This document shows positions 10,870 through 22,901 of a stretch of DNA of 64,000 nucleotides, in pieces; positions within the stretch are counted from its first letter, which is position 1; every line of letters begins with the position of its first letter. The DNA is from Lates calcarifer. Taxonomy: Eukaryota > Chordata > Actinopteri > Centropomidae. Made by a program: the position numbers and the translations under genes. The stretch lies in NCBI RefSeq assembly GCF_001640805.2, contig NC_066837.1:21999048-22063047 (forward strand). Direction: 5' to 3'. The notes under the pieces are model-generated. The model saw only the letters and a program-made list of their open reading frames with translations. It searched no databases and was not told the DNA's origin.

Positions 10870-13800
10870 GCATGCTTTTCTGTTTTATTTCTTTTGATTT
10901 ATCCACTTAACTTCCTGTTTGTTTGTGAATGTGCCACTATGAGCAATATATCTAAATATACCGCATTAAACTTTGCTAACAACCCTGTTCCTATATGTGC
11001 TGTATTATGTATGGCACACTAAGGCTCAGTGTGGCTGAGTTGTAGAAAAACAACTGGCAAGTGAAGTTAGTCATATAGGGCCAAAAAACCCAGGGGTTAT
11101 TAGCCTTTATGTTGGCACACATGGATACAAACAAAGAGATATTATCCATCTAACTGCCCAAAAGAAAAAACCATTATGAGTGTTCAGTGACCATTAGCTG
11201 GCAAGAGAGCAGCAGTGCGTCAGTGCTGGCGTCGCTACCCCTGTGGAGCTTTGATGAGCCACTGTTCTGGTTGGCATCTTCTTTCCCCATGTGTGTGTGT
11301 GCATTCACTGCTGAGTGAAAGAAGGAGAAGCAATTACATTTTCCACCAAAGTCAACTAGGTACAGTTCAATAGCTAATGTGCTAATGTTTTTCCCTTAAG
11401 TTCTGTGAAAGAGGATCCCTGTAGCCTGAATAATCACTGAAGCTTAAACTATGTCTAAACTGACAGCCTTTAGAGTGCATGGCTGAAGCTACAGGACATA
11501 CACTGGTATACCTCATGTAGGAGCTCAGTAGTGTAGCCTGATAGCAGCAGAAATGTGCCTGTCAAAATACAAAGCTACTTTTAGATGGATGGATGGTTGA
11601 GACTGTTAGGGCTTGATGGGTGGAGAGCTGAAAGAACAGGCGGATGTGTGAATAACCTTGTATGAGGGGTGTATGTGCAACTCTCCCTCCGCCTGTCGTC
11701 AGCAGTTGTGTGTGCGTGTGTGTGTGTGTATATGAGAGAGAGAGTGTGTGTGTGTGTGTGATGCTTTCCCTCTTTCCTCAGGAAGAACAAGAATGGAAGG
11801 AATGTCCCCTCCCACACACACACACACCTCCCTGCGCAGAAACAAACCACGTGTGCTGTATTACAGAGTGAAATCAGCCATTCTTTATTCTTTATTCCCG
11901 TCAGGCATCATACATTTTGAGCTTGAAGGTGCTCTGAAATGGCTGTTTTTTGTCTCAAGTCTGTAGGCTGCCACTACAGGGAGTGTGAGATACACACAAC
12001 ATGGCTGTAACTATACTGTCAGACACTTTCAAACACCAGGGACACTCCACTCAGTTTAGCATTGCACTTGAAGAATGGTCACAAGTGACTTTTTGTCCCT
12101 GGCATGTGCCAAACACCACAAAAACACTTGATACTTCACCTCCCACGATGCAACTCATTGATGTATTTTGTTCCTGTTAAATCACAACTCTAGATACCCA
12201 GCCTTCCTTGAAATCACCTGTCACCCTATTGACCACACCCAGGAAGTTATATTAACCCACCCCCTTTGGCCTGCAATCCTCTTTTTCCCTCCAAACCAAC
12301 AAGGAGAACAAAGAGAACTACTGTGAGTGAAATAATAGATGTTCAAACCTAATGTTTAGTTACCTTACAGCAGTTATTTTGCTGCTGTTTAATTGTTGCA
12401 CATTTTGCCTGGGTCTTGAATGTTTATTTCTGTTACATTACAATAGATTCCAGTGTTAATATGTGGAAGATGACGAGACATACAGAAATAGTGGATGCAT
12501 AAATAACTTAAGTTTAACTACCATTAGCTTTGATTATTTATTTATTCTATTTAGTGCTGACATTTAATCCATTTAACCATCTGCCTGAGCATCTTAAGTC
12601 AGTCTTAAATTGTTGGAATGGCTTTAGGATCCTGTGTGTTGGCCAATGCCAACATCTTCACTGTCATTTTTTCAGTTCCCCAGAGGATAAACACTCAGCA
12701 TCTTTCAAACTTCACGCCTCCACTTTGTAATGTAGGCTTTCTATAAAAAAAATCTGCATTCATAGTAGCAGTACATAATTTGTTCATGTAAATGATTTAT
12801 ACATCTGAAAGAAGCTTGTAGATACATATGAATAAGTGAGAAAGAGAAGGGAAGAGAGTAAGACATAGAGGGAGACATTAACACAAAGTTTGAAGGTTTA
12901 AGATAGACCCTAAAGACATGAGAGTGTCACCTATATATACCAGCCCTTGCCCCTTGCCCCTTGCCCTGTGTGTGTGTGTGTGTGTGTGTGTGTTTGTCTT
13001 GGGTTGTAGTTTGAGATGACCACAGCACACGCGCCCTGCGCACTGCCGACATGCAATCAAGCCACAGTGGAGAAACCCAACCCACCACAGCAACACCCAT
13101 CACCCCTCGGCAATGCACCTTGGCAACAGCCCAGTTCGCCTTGGCATCCTCGCTAATTCGGGACACACTTATCCCTCTGCACAGGGGTCTTAATGTTAAC
13201 CTTTCGGTGTGAGAGTGTGTGAGATATGGAAACAGTTTGTGCTGCAGTATGCGACAGGCACAGCTGAGCGGTCAGCTGGAGTGGAGGGAATGGCTGAGCT
13301 CAGGGAAAATACACAGACATGCTTTCACCCACATATACCACCACTGGTATTTTATAATGCACTGGCCAGGGTGGGGTCAGTAGTTTTAAATGGTGGCACA
13401 ATATTTTAAGCTTGTAATTATGTCTGGTTTCAACAGGGGGTCCAGAGTATAAAAACTATGGTATTTAATGAAACTATCTTCATAGAGACCAATGTACTCA
13501 GTGAAATGCATATTTCAATAAAATGTAAGGTGATGCCAGTAATACAGCAGTAGTAATGATAGTAGTGATAATTAAAGTATTAACTGCTAACATAGCAATA
13601 CAACTAATAGCAGTATAAGTCATTTCAAATTTTTATTTAACATATGAGAATTTTTAATTGCAGCAAAGGCAGATTACATTACTTTTTGTGTATGTATAGT
13701 GACTGAAAAGTCACTTAACCAGAATCTACTGGTGCTTGTCCACTGTTTAAGTGAAGCTCTCACATGAATCAATTAGACTATCTTACTGTCATATCAAAAA

Positions 13801-14419
13801 TCCTGGTCCCTACAGCAAAATGCTATCACAGTTAGTTGTCATCTTTCCTTATGTGTTATCATGGCAAGTGACTTGCGAACAAAATTTTGGTCATTTCTAC
13901 AGAGTTCACTAATTAGCTGATGATGACAATTTTCAGGTTATGATGGTTTAAGAAACTATTCATGTTCCTCCACAAAGTCACGTAAAGTGACCTGGTCTGA
14001 CTTTATAAAACCTGAGTAAAATTTACTCTGAGTAAATGTTTATTGTTGCACTCAGTCAATTCTTGTGTTATGTGTTGATTATGAGGCTATGGTCCAGAGT
14101 TGCTGGCAGTTTAATCTTAAGCTCACACATTTCACAAACCATTTGAGTTATTGCTCTGTAGTCAGCGGTCATTATCAGCAATAATATAGCAAAAGTTCTA
14201 TATATTGAATGTTACTGTACTTTAAATATTTCTAAATTTTCAAGCAATCCCAAAAACATTTTCAAAATGTCCACTTTCGAAGCTTCGAGTGGCTAGTAAA
14301 TGGATTTGTGGATGCATTTGTGGCCTTGGGCTGAAAGGTTTAAGGAGAGTTTAGATGAAAAGAAAATTTCAAAAATGTCATTTACATTAGTAAATGAGGC
14401 AACAAAAATCTCTTCTTTA
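10870..14419. other. Intergenic stretch without recognisable genes
   Basis: Non-coding DNA lies between metrnl and the receptor array. It holds short GT/CA arrays (for example 11710-11760 and 12967-12992) and AT-rich sequence. No splice-consistent coding exon was found on either strand. Confidence 0.5.
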
Positions 14420-14428
14420 CTTTAAGAA

Positions 14429-14709
14429 ATATCCATCCATCCATGGAGCCTATCCCAGCTGACACTGGGCGAGAGACTGGATACACTCTGTATGGATCAC
14501 CAGTTCATCGCAGGGCCAACATACATAGACAAACAACCATTCACACCTACAGGCAATTTAGGGTTTGCGGACTGTGGGAGGAAGCTGGAGTACCTGGACA
14601 GAACCCACACAGGCACAGGGAGAACATACAAACTCCACACAGAAAAGCTTGAACCCAGAACCTTCTCGCTGTGAGGCGACGGTGCTAACCACTACACCAC
14701 CGTGCCGCC
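14429..14709 (-). mobile_element. tRNA-derived teleost SINE, antisense, with target-site duplication
   Basis: On the minus strand it begins with a tRNA-like head (GGCGGCACGGTGGTGTAGTG, then a GGTTCTGGGTTCAA box-B-like segment) and ends with GGATAGGCTCC-like sequence and ATGGATGGAT tail repeats. It is flanked by CTTTAAGAA at 14420-14428 and again at 14710-14718, a clean 9-bp target-site duplication. Related truncated copies lie at 15488-15667, 45290-45412 and 47571-47806. Confidence 0.85.
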
Positions 14710-14822
14710 CTTTAAGAATTCTATGAAGTAGAAATATAAAATTGTCACTTTTTAACCAGTGTTTTTTTTAATTGTGTCATTGAAATAATGTTTTATGAAT
14801 AATTTCATAGTTTGTGTTTAAA

Positions 14823-14864
14823 CACACACACACACATATATGTACATGTATATGTATGTATGTG

Positions 14865-14950
<86 letters not shown>
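14823..14950 (+). repeat. Compound CA/TA/TG microsatellite
   Basis: Alternating blocks of CA, TATG and TA repeats extend for about 128 bp. Confidence 0.9.
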
Positions 14951-15399
14951 AGCATACAATATATTTACTGTCGGGCTGCAGTCATGTACCATGTACTTTC
15001 TCGTAAACGCATTATGCCAGAGTGCCCCTTAGTGGTGGAAATGTGAACACATGACTAAACTAAAAATAAAAAAAATGTTAGTACTTCAGAGCCTGCCATA
15101 TGCTCAAATAAAGATGAGTTTGTTTTCTTCACACCACCCCAGTCATTTTTAATGGCAGTAGCCAAATCTAATACTTTCCTTCCTTTACAAGATAAGATCA
15201 GCAACTATAAAAACAAATAAGTCAGCGTGATTTCACAAAACAGGAAATATATCTGTTCTTAGAACAGATGAGAAATGGCTATTCTAGATGCAGAAGTGAG
15301 AGAATGAAGCATTTTCATGGAGTGCTGACATATATTGTGGGCGTGCCATTTTCCAAAGTTGACACACGTCTTCAATGGTTTCTATTTCTTCGAAGAAAC

Positions 15400-18300
15400 A
15401 TGGAGATGTGGAGACGTCAAAACCTGCTGTTCATAACCTGCAGTAAGCTCTTTAGATTAAATTATTCAATATTATCCGTTTTTAAACTCTAAATTGCCCA
15501 TAGGTGTGAATGTGAATGCGATTGGTTGTTTGTCTGTTGGCCCTGCGATGGACAGGCGATCTGTTCAGGGTGTACACCACCTCTTGCCCAATGTCAGCTG
15601 GGATAGGCTCTAGCCCCCCCGCGACCCTGAACGGATAAGCGGTATAGATAATGGATGGATGGATGAAAATATAGGTACCCTATAGCAGAATACTGGTGTA
15701 TGCTACTTGTTAGTAATACTGCTAGTCTTGGTAATTTCATAATATACCTGCAACAGAAATTGAATTTATATTTACAGTATAAGATTAAAAATTGATTTTG
15801 CAACAGATTCACAATTCACACGCTGTATACTGTACTTACTAATAAGACGCTGCATAAACCATAAACATAAAAACATGACAAGTCATCAAAATGTTTCCAA
15901 GTTTTGGCTTTTTCCTGTTTCATGTTGTTACAGTTGCTCTGATCTGTGTGGCCAGTACAGCAGCAGTGATCCATGTGTCTGGATATGAAGGGAGAGATGT
16001 TAATGTTTCCTGCTCCTATGGAGAAGGTTATGAGTCCTATGAGAAATACCTGTGCAGGAATGACTGTGGCGACAGTGATGTTCTGATTACGACTACAGAA
16101 GCAAAGAAGAACAAATACTCCATCTATGATGACAAAAAGAGAAGAGTCTTCACAACGACCATCTCTGATCTGAGCTCTGTGGATGCTGGGAAATACTGGT
16201 GTGGGGTGACCAGGACTGGAAAGGATATCTACACTGAAGTAAGACTGGAAGTAGTGCCAGGTAAATAAATAAACTCTGTGTGGAATTTCAACAAAAAACT
16301 AAAGGTTATCTCATCATAGTTATCAGGACCATTTTTTAAATTGCTACTGCTTGTCCCCATGATTTATCATGGCAATGGGGCCATAGAGCAAAAACAGTTT
16401 AAGTCATTCACAGTTGATTAAAAGCAAGTGAAACTTTATCTATATAGTATATTTATTATATTTTATTATTATTATTATTATATTTATTTATCACAAATTA
16501 AAATGTGCTTTGCTTCAACATCACATTCAAAAATGCACAAAGATTTAACACACACATGGACACAGAAAGTATACAGCAACCAGTCACCACAGTGGAGTCC
16601 CGCACCAAGGAGAGCACACTCTGCTCTGTCCTTCTGTGCGCACACTGGAGGTCAGTATTGTAACAGCCAGCCCCAGAGCTCATCCTTGAAGTTATCAAAT
16701 GTTACAGAAATTTTGAAACAGTCGACAGACTCTGCTGAGCTCATGGGAAGGGCAAGATCGTTCAAAAGTCTGTGTGGCAGGACAGCAAAAGTGCATTTGG
16801 CCAACAGGTTTTGATCAGATGACCTAAGAGATCACTCAGTGGTATAAGGGCTTGGTAGCTTGGAAATGTAGGCAGAGTTCTGCATAGGGCAGGAGTGATA
16901 TGTGATCAATGGCCAGTCCTAGACGATAGCCTAGATGCTGCATTTTGTACAAGCTGAAGATGTTCCATACAGTGATTTTTGTTTGCTCAGAGAAAAACAC
17001 CAATTTACTGACATGGTGTTTGATTTTAAATTTGGGGTCAAATATAATGGTAATATTCATTGTCTTAGATTTTACACAGGGGCCAATACGCTGAAAAATG
17101 CCACTTGAAGTATTTTAGGAACCGATGATGAGACATTCTATTTTGTCAGAATTTAGCTTGAATAGAGTTGAGAGTCACCAAGTCCTTTCCTTTGTTGTGG
17201 CTTACTGTGGAGTGTCTAGGTTGCTAGTGTTGTCAGCGTAACAATGATTAAGATATACAACCAAAGTGACTGACTATTTGGCCCAATGGAAACATATACA
17301 CAGAGCTTTCTCAGAGACACTGATGTATTTAGTCAAATAATGAGGATGGAGTAAGACCAAGATAAAAGATTAAAATAGCTCCAGATTAAAATTTAAATGC
17401 ATATAAATACACAAGTAACAATAATCCATTAGTAATGCAACAATGGGAGGGGTCATTCTGTTGGTATACAATGAGCATTTAACCTCTGATGCTTTTACTA
17501 TGTTTTTTACTATGTTTAGTTTCTCAAAAATCTGAAAGTCCAGTATGTTCATATTGTGATTGCTGCTGTTACTCAAATATAGATCAAGATACATCTGTCT
17601 GTCCTTGTAACAGTCTGATGTTGTTTATTTCACTGACAGACAGCTGCTGTGATCGTTCCACCAACATTCAAAGTTATGAGGGAGGTTCAGTGTCCATCAG
17701 TTGTTCATATGAGTCTGAGGACCAGAACAACCTGAAGTACATCTGCAGAGGAAAGCAGCCCTCCACATGTCTGCAGCAGGCACTAATCACCTCTGACAAC
17801 AAACGAAAAGGACGGTTCAGACTTACTGATGACAAGGAGTCAAGGAAATTCACAGTGAATATTACCAGTTTGACCCAAGAGGATTCTGGGTCGTACCTTT
17901 GTGGCGTCCATAGAAACACTGGCCTGGATGTTTTCTCTGCTGCTGAGCTGGAAGTCAAAGGTAAGAGGTCATAGATCTACCTCATAATACTGCAGTGAAC
18001 CATTTACCTTTAACAGATGTTGAGAAAAAGTTACTAAAGAACTAAAGGTGTGTGGAGATCAACAAAACTTTGATTTGACTCTTTATTTAAAGGAAAGTGA
18101 GACAATAATATTTTCTAATCTGACCTGAGAACAGGTTACTGTGTTATTAAAATCCTTAACTAAATTAGCTCAAACCTCCTTCTGTGTGACAGAGTGGTGC
18201 TGTGTGAAATCAAACATACTGACTGGCACTATGGGACGTCCATTAACTATGCAGTGTCCCTATCCACCACAACACGAGACAAACAGGAAGTTCCTCTGTA

Positions 18301-19056
18301 AGGGAGACCAGCGCAGCAACTGTACAGACATGGTGACGAGTCAAACCTCAGGCCAGACTGACCTCAGGTTCATCACTGCAAGATGATGTTTCTTCCAGCT
18401 CTTTCTCAGTGACGATCACAGAGCTGAAAGCAGATGATGCTGGGACATACTGGTGTGGTTCAGACTCACAGTGGAGTCCTGGAAACTACACCAAGATTCA
18501 GCTGTTAGTAGGTACGATTATGAAAAGAGAGTAATGAGTAGTGAAAATGAATGTAGCTGTTAAGTTATATCCAGGTTTGATCCTTATTGTATAAACTCAG
18601 TGTCCTGGTGATTCTGTTAGCTCAGCTCTGTATCAGGTCACGATGACATAATATATTTAATCCCTTTTCCTGCCTTCTGGATTCCTGAAACTAAAACATG
18701 TCGAAACTGCCTTTACTTTCCATCAGGGAAATGGTGCACAGTGTTTTTATATACATATTAAGATATTTCGGTGCTTAAGTGTCATTTTTGATCTGCTCAT
18801 GGCACTAGATCAAGATTCATCCTTTGGCGATCTGTCTGTCTGTCTGCATGAACTTTCATGGCAGGCCATCCAATGGTTGTTGAGATATTTTAGCCTGGAC
18901 TAAAGTGGTTGACCAATCAACTGACTGATGTCACCAGAATAGTTTTTTTCCTGACAGTGTTTCCGACCAGCACTGTAATCTCTACCACCATTGTGGAAAC
19001 TGTCAGATCACAACAACCCATATCAACCCATATCCCTAGCAAACCTCTCAAAGGTA

Positions 19057-19139
<83 letters not shown>

Positions 19140-20758
19140 ACACACACAGTGTATTTCAACAGTTATGTTGAAATACACACTGTTTATCATTAAAAAGGGA
19201 ACATGAAAGCACCAAATGCTCTGAGGCCACAGATCTGATTTTTAGTGTAACATCTGCTGTTTTGCTCTTGAGATTGTGATAACAAATACGGGTGGATTGT
19301 GCAGCTAATGTGTGTTTTCAGGAAGTCTCTATTTCATTCTGTTCTCTCTGTGTGTGTGTGTATTTTTAGATCCATCTCTCTTTCACTCTGTGGTTTTCAT
19401 TGTGCCTGCTGTGCTGCTGCCCATACTCATATTTGCCCTGGTTATAGTTTGTAAATACAAATGTTACAAAGAGCAAGGTATGTTTAATATACAAATACAT
19501 GCACTGAACAATGCACTCACAAGCAAACCACACATACATATACATGCATGCAAACAAATGTGTAACAGTTTCTTGGACTGTGTGTTTCCAGGAGGTGGAG
19601 TCAACATGAACAGAAACGAGACTAAGGCAGCAGATGCAGAGGAAGCGATGGGTGGAGCAGATGTAAGAAAGTGATAGTCCAAAGCCTTTGTTAGTGTACA
19701 GTGTTACAGTCCACATTACAAATGTGTGGGACAGAACAACCTACTGATGATTTTACTATTAGTGTATCAGTATGTTTTCAGGGTGGCACTACTGGAAAGG
19801 CTGAGGGATCATCAAAATCAAAAGGGTTTATATCCTTAACACCATGAACGTGCTCAGCATATTTAACTGTACTCCACGTGTACAAGTTAGACATAATGGG
19901 CTTGGTGGAGGTGGCTGAGAAAAGCTCAAAGCTGAAGGGGTTTATCTTCTTGAAACCACAAATGAGCTCAGTGAATTTCATCTACTCTTTAGATTTAGAT
20001 TTTTCTAAGGCAAAATTTGTAAAGTTAAACCTGATGATGGCATCAGATGAAAGGTCAGGAGGAACAAAACATGATTGTTTTCTGGTTTCCATGAATATCT
20101 ACAGGAAATTTCATGGTTGATGTTGTGGCGTGTTTTACTTGGAAACATTTGAAGCCATGCTAGCAGCAAGGCTCCATGGATGGAAGTCTTGGTCGGTCCA
20201 CAACTTAAGTCCACACTGAAATATTTCAGTAACTACTAGATGGGTTGCCTTGATAAGAGTATGAGAAATTATGCTAAACATTATACCTGCTACACTTCAG
20301 TATGTTAGCATTGTCACTGTGAGCATTTTAACATACTTTTGTCAGTAATCAGCTAAAAGCACCTTTGTGCCGATGTACAGCCTCACAGAGGTGCTGGGAC
20401 AGCTGTAGACTCTTGGTCTTGTTACTTGACAGTGGTGTCGCCAAATGAAAGTTACTGAAGGAATGGCCTGAATAATTAAGTGATTATTGGACAATTTTTA
20501 GACTCTCTGGCAAGAAGAATACCAGTTTTTAATAATGAAGTCGCCTTCTCATCTGTTTATTTTTTGTTGATTCTTTTTCAGATTTATGAAAATCAAGAAG
20601 TTGTGGCAGGCTCAATGAAGGGGAGCTCCAAAAAGCAGAGCACCAGCCACCAGTATGTTGATACAGGTGGAGACCAACAAGATTCTATTTATCAAAACTT
20701 CAACATAACAGATGACATCTACTGTAACGAATTTTACAGTAAAGGAGAAAAGAGATAA
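15400..20758 (+). CDS. CLM-A: CD300/pIgR-like receptor, three Ig domains, Ig3 frameshifted
   Basis: Exons are leader 15400-15442, Ig1 15934-16260, Ig2 17640-17960, Ig3 18193-18511, stalk 18958-19053, TM 19370-19477, cytoplasmic 19592-19662 and tail 20582-20758. Ig1 has CSYGEGYESYEKYLC and DAGKYWCGV; Ig2 has LKYICRG and GSYLCGV; Ig3 has RKFLCKGD and GTYWCGS. These are the CD300/pIgR-type disulfide patterns. The TM segment is uncharged and ends in KYKCYK. The tail carries IYENQ, SIYQNF and DIYCNEF, all YxN- or YxxF-type sites. Ig3 has one extra base near 18373 relative to CLM-B and hits TGA at 18384-18386. Skipping Ig3 restores a 380-residue two-Ig receptor, because its flanking introns are both phase 1. 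The alternatives are a pseudogene, a polymorphism or an assembly error. Confidence 0.8.
15488..15667 (+). mobile_element. 5'-truncated teleost SINE in CLM-A intron 1
   Basis: It contains AAATTGCCCATAGGTGTGAA, GCCCAATGTCAGCTGGGATA and a terminal ATGGATGGATGGATG tail. This is the 3' part of the same SINE family as 14429-14709, in the opposite orientation. Confidence 0.8.
16700..16967. repeat. Interspersed repeat in the CLM-A Ig1-Ig2 intron, duplicated at 22120-22375
   Basis: The block starting TTTTGAAACAGTCGACAGAC is almost identical to 22120-22375. Both copies lie downstream of an Ig1 exon, so the block was present before CLM-A and relic psi1 were duplicated. The corresponding intron of CLM-B is short and lacks it. 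The family is not identified. Confidence 0.7.
19058..19137 (+). repeat. (TG)n microsatellite at the stalk-exon donor of CLM-A
   Basis: The stalk exon ends at 19053. Its GTATG donor runs directly into about 80 bp of TG repeats, transcribed as UG repeats. The same arrangement is present in CLM-B and CLM-D. Confidence 0.9.
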
Positions 20759-21066
20759 GAGAGAATCTTGTATTTTTTACTCACATTTATAGCAAAGTTA
20801 TCCTGTTTGTATTTCTTAAAAATCTGTCCAACAGCCTGTCTCATTTTATAATTACCATCTGACTTATTCAGTACTTGCATTTTCATTTATTTAACTTTTA
20901 TTTTATACGTTTGCTTTCACCTGTACACTTTTTATGATGCTTACTGTTAATATAACAAACAGTTTAACACACCTGCACTCCTTGTAAGAAACTGAGAATG
21001 TTAGTTTTAGCTAAATACCCCAAATATAAGATACCTACATGTGTATATGTACCTCTGGTAAGAGTG

Positions 21067-21072
21067 AATAAA
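21067..21072 (+). terminator. Polyadenylation signal of CLM-A
   Basis: AATAAA about 310 bases after the stop codon. The surrounding 3' UTR (AAATATAAGATACCTACATG) is conserved in psi1 and in part in B, C and D. Confidence 0.6.
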
Positions 21073-21370
21073 GGAAACCAAGAAAATCCAGTCTTTACAA
21101 AGCATAGTAATCCAAGTATAATCCAGATTTTTCATGGATTGAAATAAAGTGGTGCAAAGCAACAAAATATATTTACTCAGATAAGCAGAATCTAGTTGAC
21201 CCCTTGTCATGTTTTAGATGTGAGATCTTAGCAGTTGCATCAAAGGGACATTTCTCCTCCAATAAAATGCTGCTGTTAACTGATAATATCACATTAAATA
21301 TCAGTTACAGAGGCCATTTAGCAGAATTAGTACTTTTACTTGTGTGGATAAAACACTTACATTGATTCAT

Positions 21371-21372
<2 letters not shown>

Positions 21373-21424
<52 letters not shown>
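21373..21424 (+). repeat. (GATA)13 microsatellite
   Basis: Thirteen uninterrupted GATA units. Confidence 0.95.
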
Positions 21425-21425
<1 letters not shown>

Positions 21426-21629
21426 GGCGGTGAACAGTCGCAGTAATAGTTCTGTAAATTTACTAAAGTTGTATTTTGAATGCAGTGCTTGTAAAGACAT
21501 TTAGACAGGTTGGACTGGTCTCACTCAAGATCAGATTACTTCTTCAACTACTAAAAATAAGTAGGAGTCTATTGTCTATTTACATTAGAGCATAACAATA
21601 TATTCCAGAGATATTGAAAGAAAGAGAAA

Positions 21630-21630
<1 letters not shown>

Positions 21631-21666
<36 letters not shown>
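21631..21666 (+). repeat. (CA)n microsatellite
   Basis: A pure CA array of about 36 bp. Confidence 0.95.
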
Positions 21667-21669
<3 letters not shown>

Positions 21670-22040
21670 TTGTACTTCCAGCTCTCTGAGGACACTTGTT
21701 GACCTCAACCATCACAACTAACTGAAGAGGGAAAGCAAACGTGGCATAATGTGCAAATTATCATGATCAGTTTACGATGTAAAATAAAGAAAAAACATCA
21801 TATAGTGCACACAACAAATGTACATTTGCCAATTTGTCACACATCACATCACAACAGATGTGCTCTGTGTTACACACACATATCTGCGCACTTGGTTTAA
21901 CTTTAAATGACTACAGGTTACATCAAGTGAAAACCTGTTTTAAGCTATTTTGTTCTATTTGATTTTCTTCATAACGACCATCTCTGATCTGAGCTCTGTG
22001 GATGCTGGGAAATACTGGTGTGGGGTGACCAGGACTGGAA

Positions 22041-22080
22041 ACTTACTTGGCAATAAAGTCTAATTCTGATTCTGATTCTG
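22041..22080 (+). mobile_element. Minimal LINE-type 3' tail inserted in relic Ig1
   Basis: Forty bases (ACTTACTTGGCAATAAAG, then ATTCTG/TCTGAT hexamer repeats) split the Ig1 sequence ACTGGAA / AAAGGATATC, which is continuous in the paralogs. A short AATAAA-containing end with hexamer repeats is typical of non-LTR retroposon 3' termini, so this looks like an extremely 5'-truncated insertion. Confidence 0.6.
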
Positions 22081-22119
22081 AAAGGATATCTACACTGAAG
22101 TAAGCCTGTTTAAGTGTTT

Positions 22120-22375
22120 TTTGAAACAGTCGACAGACTCTGCTGAGCTCATGGGAAGGGCAAGATCGTTCAAAAGTCTGTGTGGCAGGACAGCAAAAGT
22201 GCATTTGGCCAACAGGTTTTGATCAGATGACCTAAGAGATCACTCAGTGGTATAAGGGCTTGGTAGCTTGGAAATGTAGGCAGAGTTCTGCATAGGGCAG
22301 GAGTGATATGTGATCAATGGCCAGTCCTAGACGATAGCCTAGATGCTGCATTTTGTACAAGCTGAAGATGTTCCA
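22120..22375. repeat. Second copy of the intronic repeat of CLM-A
   Basis: Near-identical to 16700-16967; see that entry. It marks psi1 as a duplicate of CLM-A rather than of CLM-B. Confidence 0.7.
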
Positions 22376-22455
22376 GTGTGGCTTGACTAAGGCAAGTGAA
22401 CAGAGCATTACAGAAGTTGAGGAAGGATAAAATCAAGGCATGAAGGTTATGTCAA

Positions 22456-22901
22456 TGTCACGACTAGGCTTGGAACCCCAATAGCAGAACACAGACTTTA
22501 AGACAAACAACGTTTATTTGGAAAATATGAGTGGCAGGCAGACTGGAGGGAATGGCAGGTGGGCAGGCAGGCGGGCAAAAACAGAACAGAGAACACAGGA
22601 TAAGAAAAGAGCAGACTAGTACTACAGCAGTAACTGGTGTAAAACTAGAAGAGCCGAACTTCTCTCTAGACAAACCATGAACAGGAGTGACGATCCGGCA
22701 GGGACTGAAGGCAGGAGCAGGGATTAAGTACATCCTGGGTGATGGGCTGATAGGAAACAGGTGAGCTTGATTGTAGAGGCACAGCAGGTGTGGAGTGGCA
22801 GATCCAGCAGGAGAGACAGAGAGCAAGGGGGAGGGGCAGGCAACACAGAGAGACAAACAGACAGACACTGACAGACAGGTCAAGGAGCTGACCTCGTGAC
22901 A
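22456..22901 (-). mobile_element. Solo LTR with 5-bp target-site duplication
   Basis: The 446-bp block begins TGTCACGACTAGG and ends CTCGTGACA, so it has TG...CA termini with perfect 7-bp inverted ends. It is flanked by GTCAA at 22451-22455 and 22902-22906. TTTATTTGG on the + strand reads as an AATAAA signal on the minus strand, which sets the orientation. There is no internal coding region. The long minus-strand open frame inside it is not a gene. Confidence 0.8.

Noticed and set aside
14640..14709. Possible tRNA gene on the minus strand
   Set aside because: The A and B boxes belong to the head of a SINE with a target-site duplication; it does not fold into a complete tRNA cloverleaf as read.
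17674..17958. A 94-residue minus-strand open frame that recurs at every Ig2 copy (also 28846, 40032, 47916 and 53286)
   Set aside because: It is the antisense shadow of the conserved Ig2 exon. Its recurrence follows from duplication of the sense exon, and it has no independent features.
21361..21424. Tandem repeat considered as a possible CRISPR-like array
   Set aside because: It is a simple GATA microsatellite in a vertebrate genome, without spacers.
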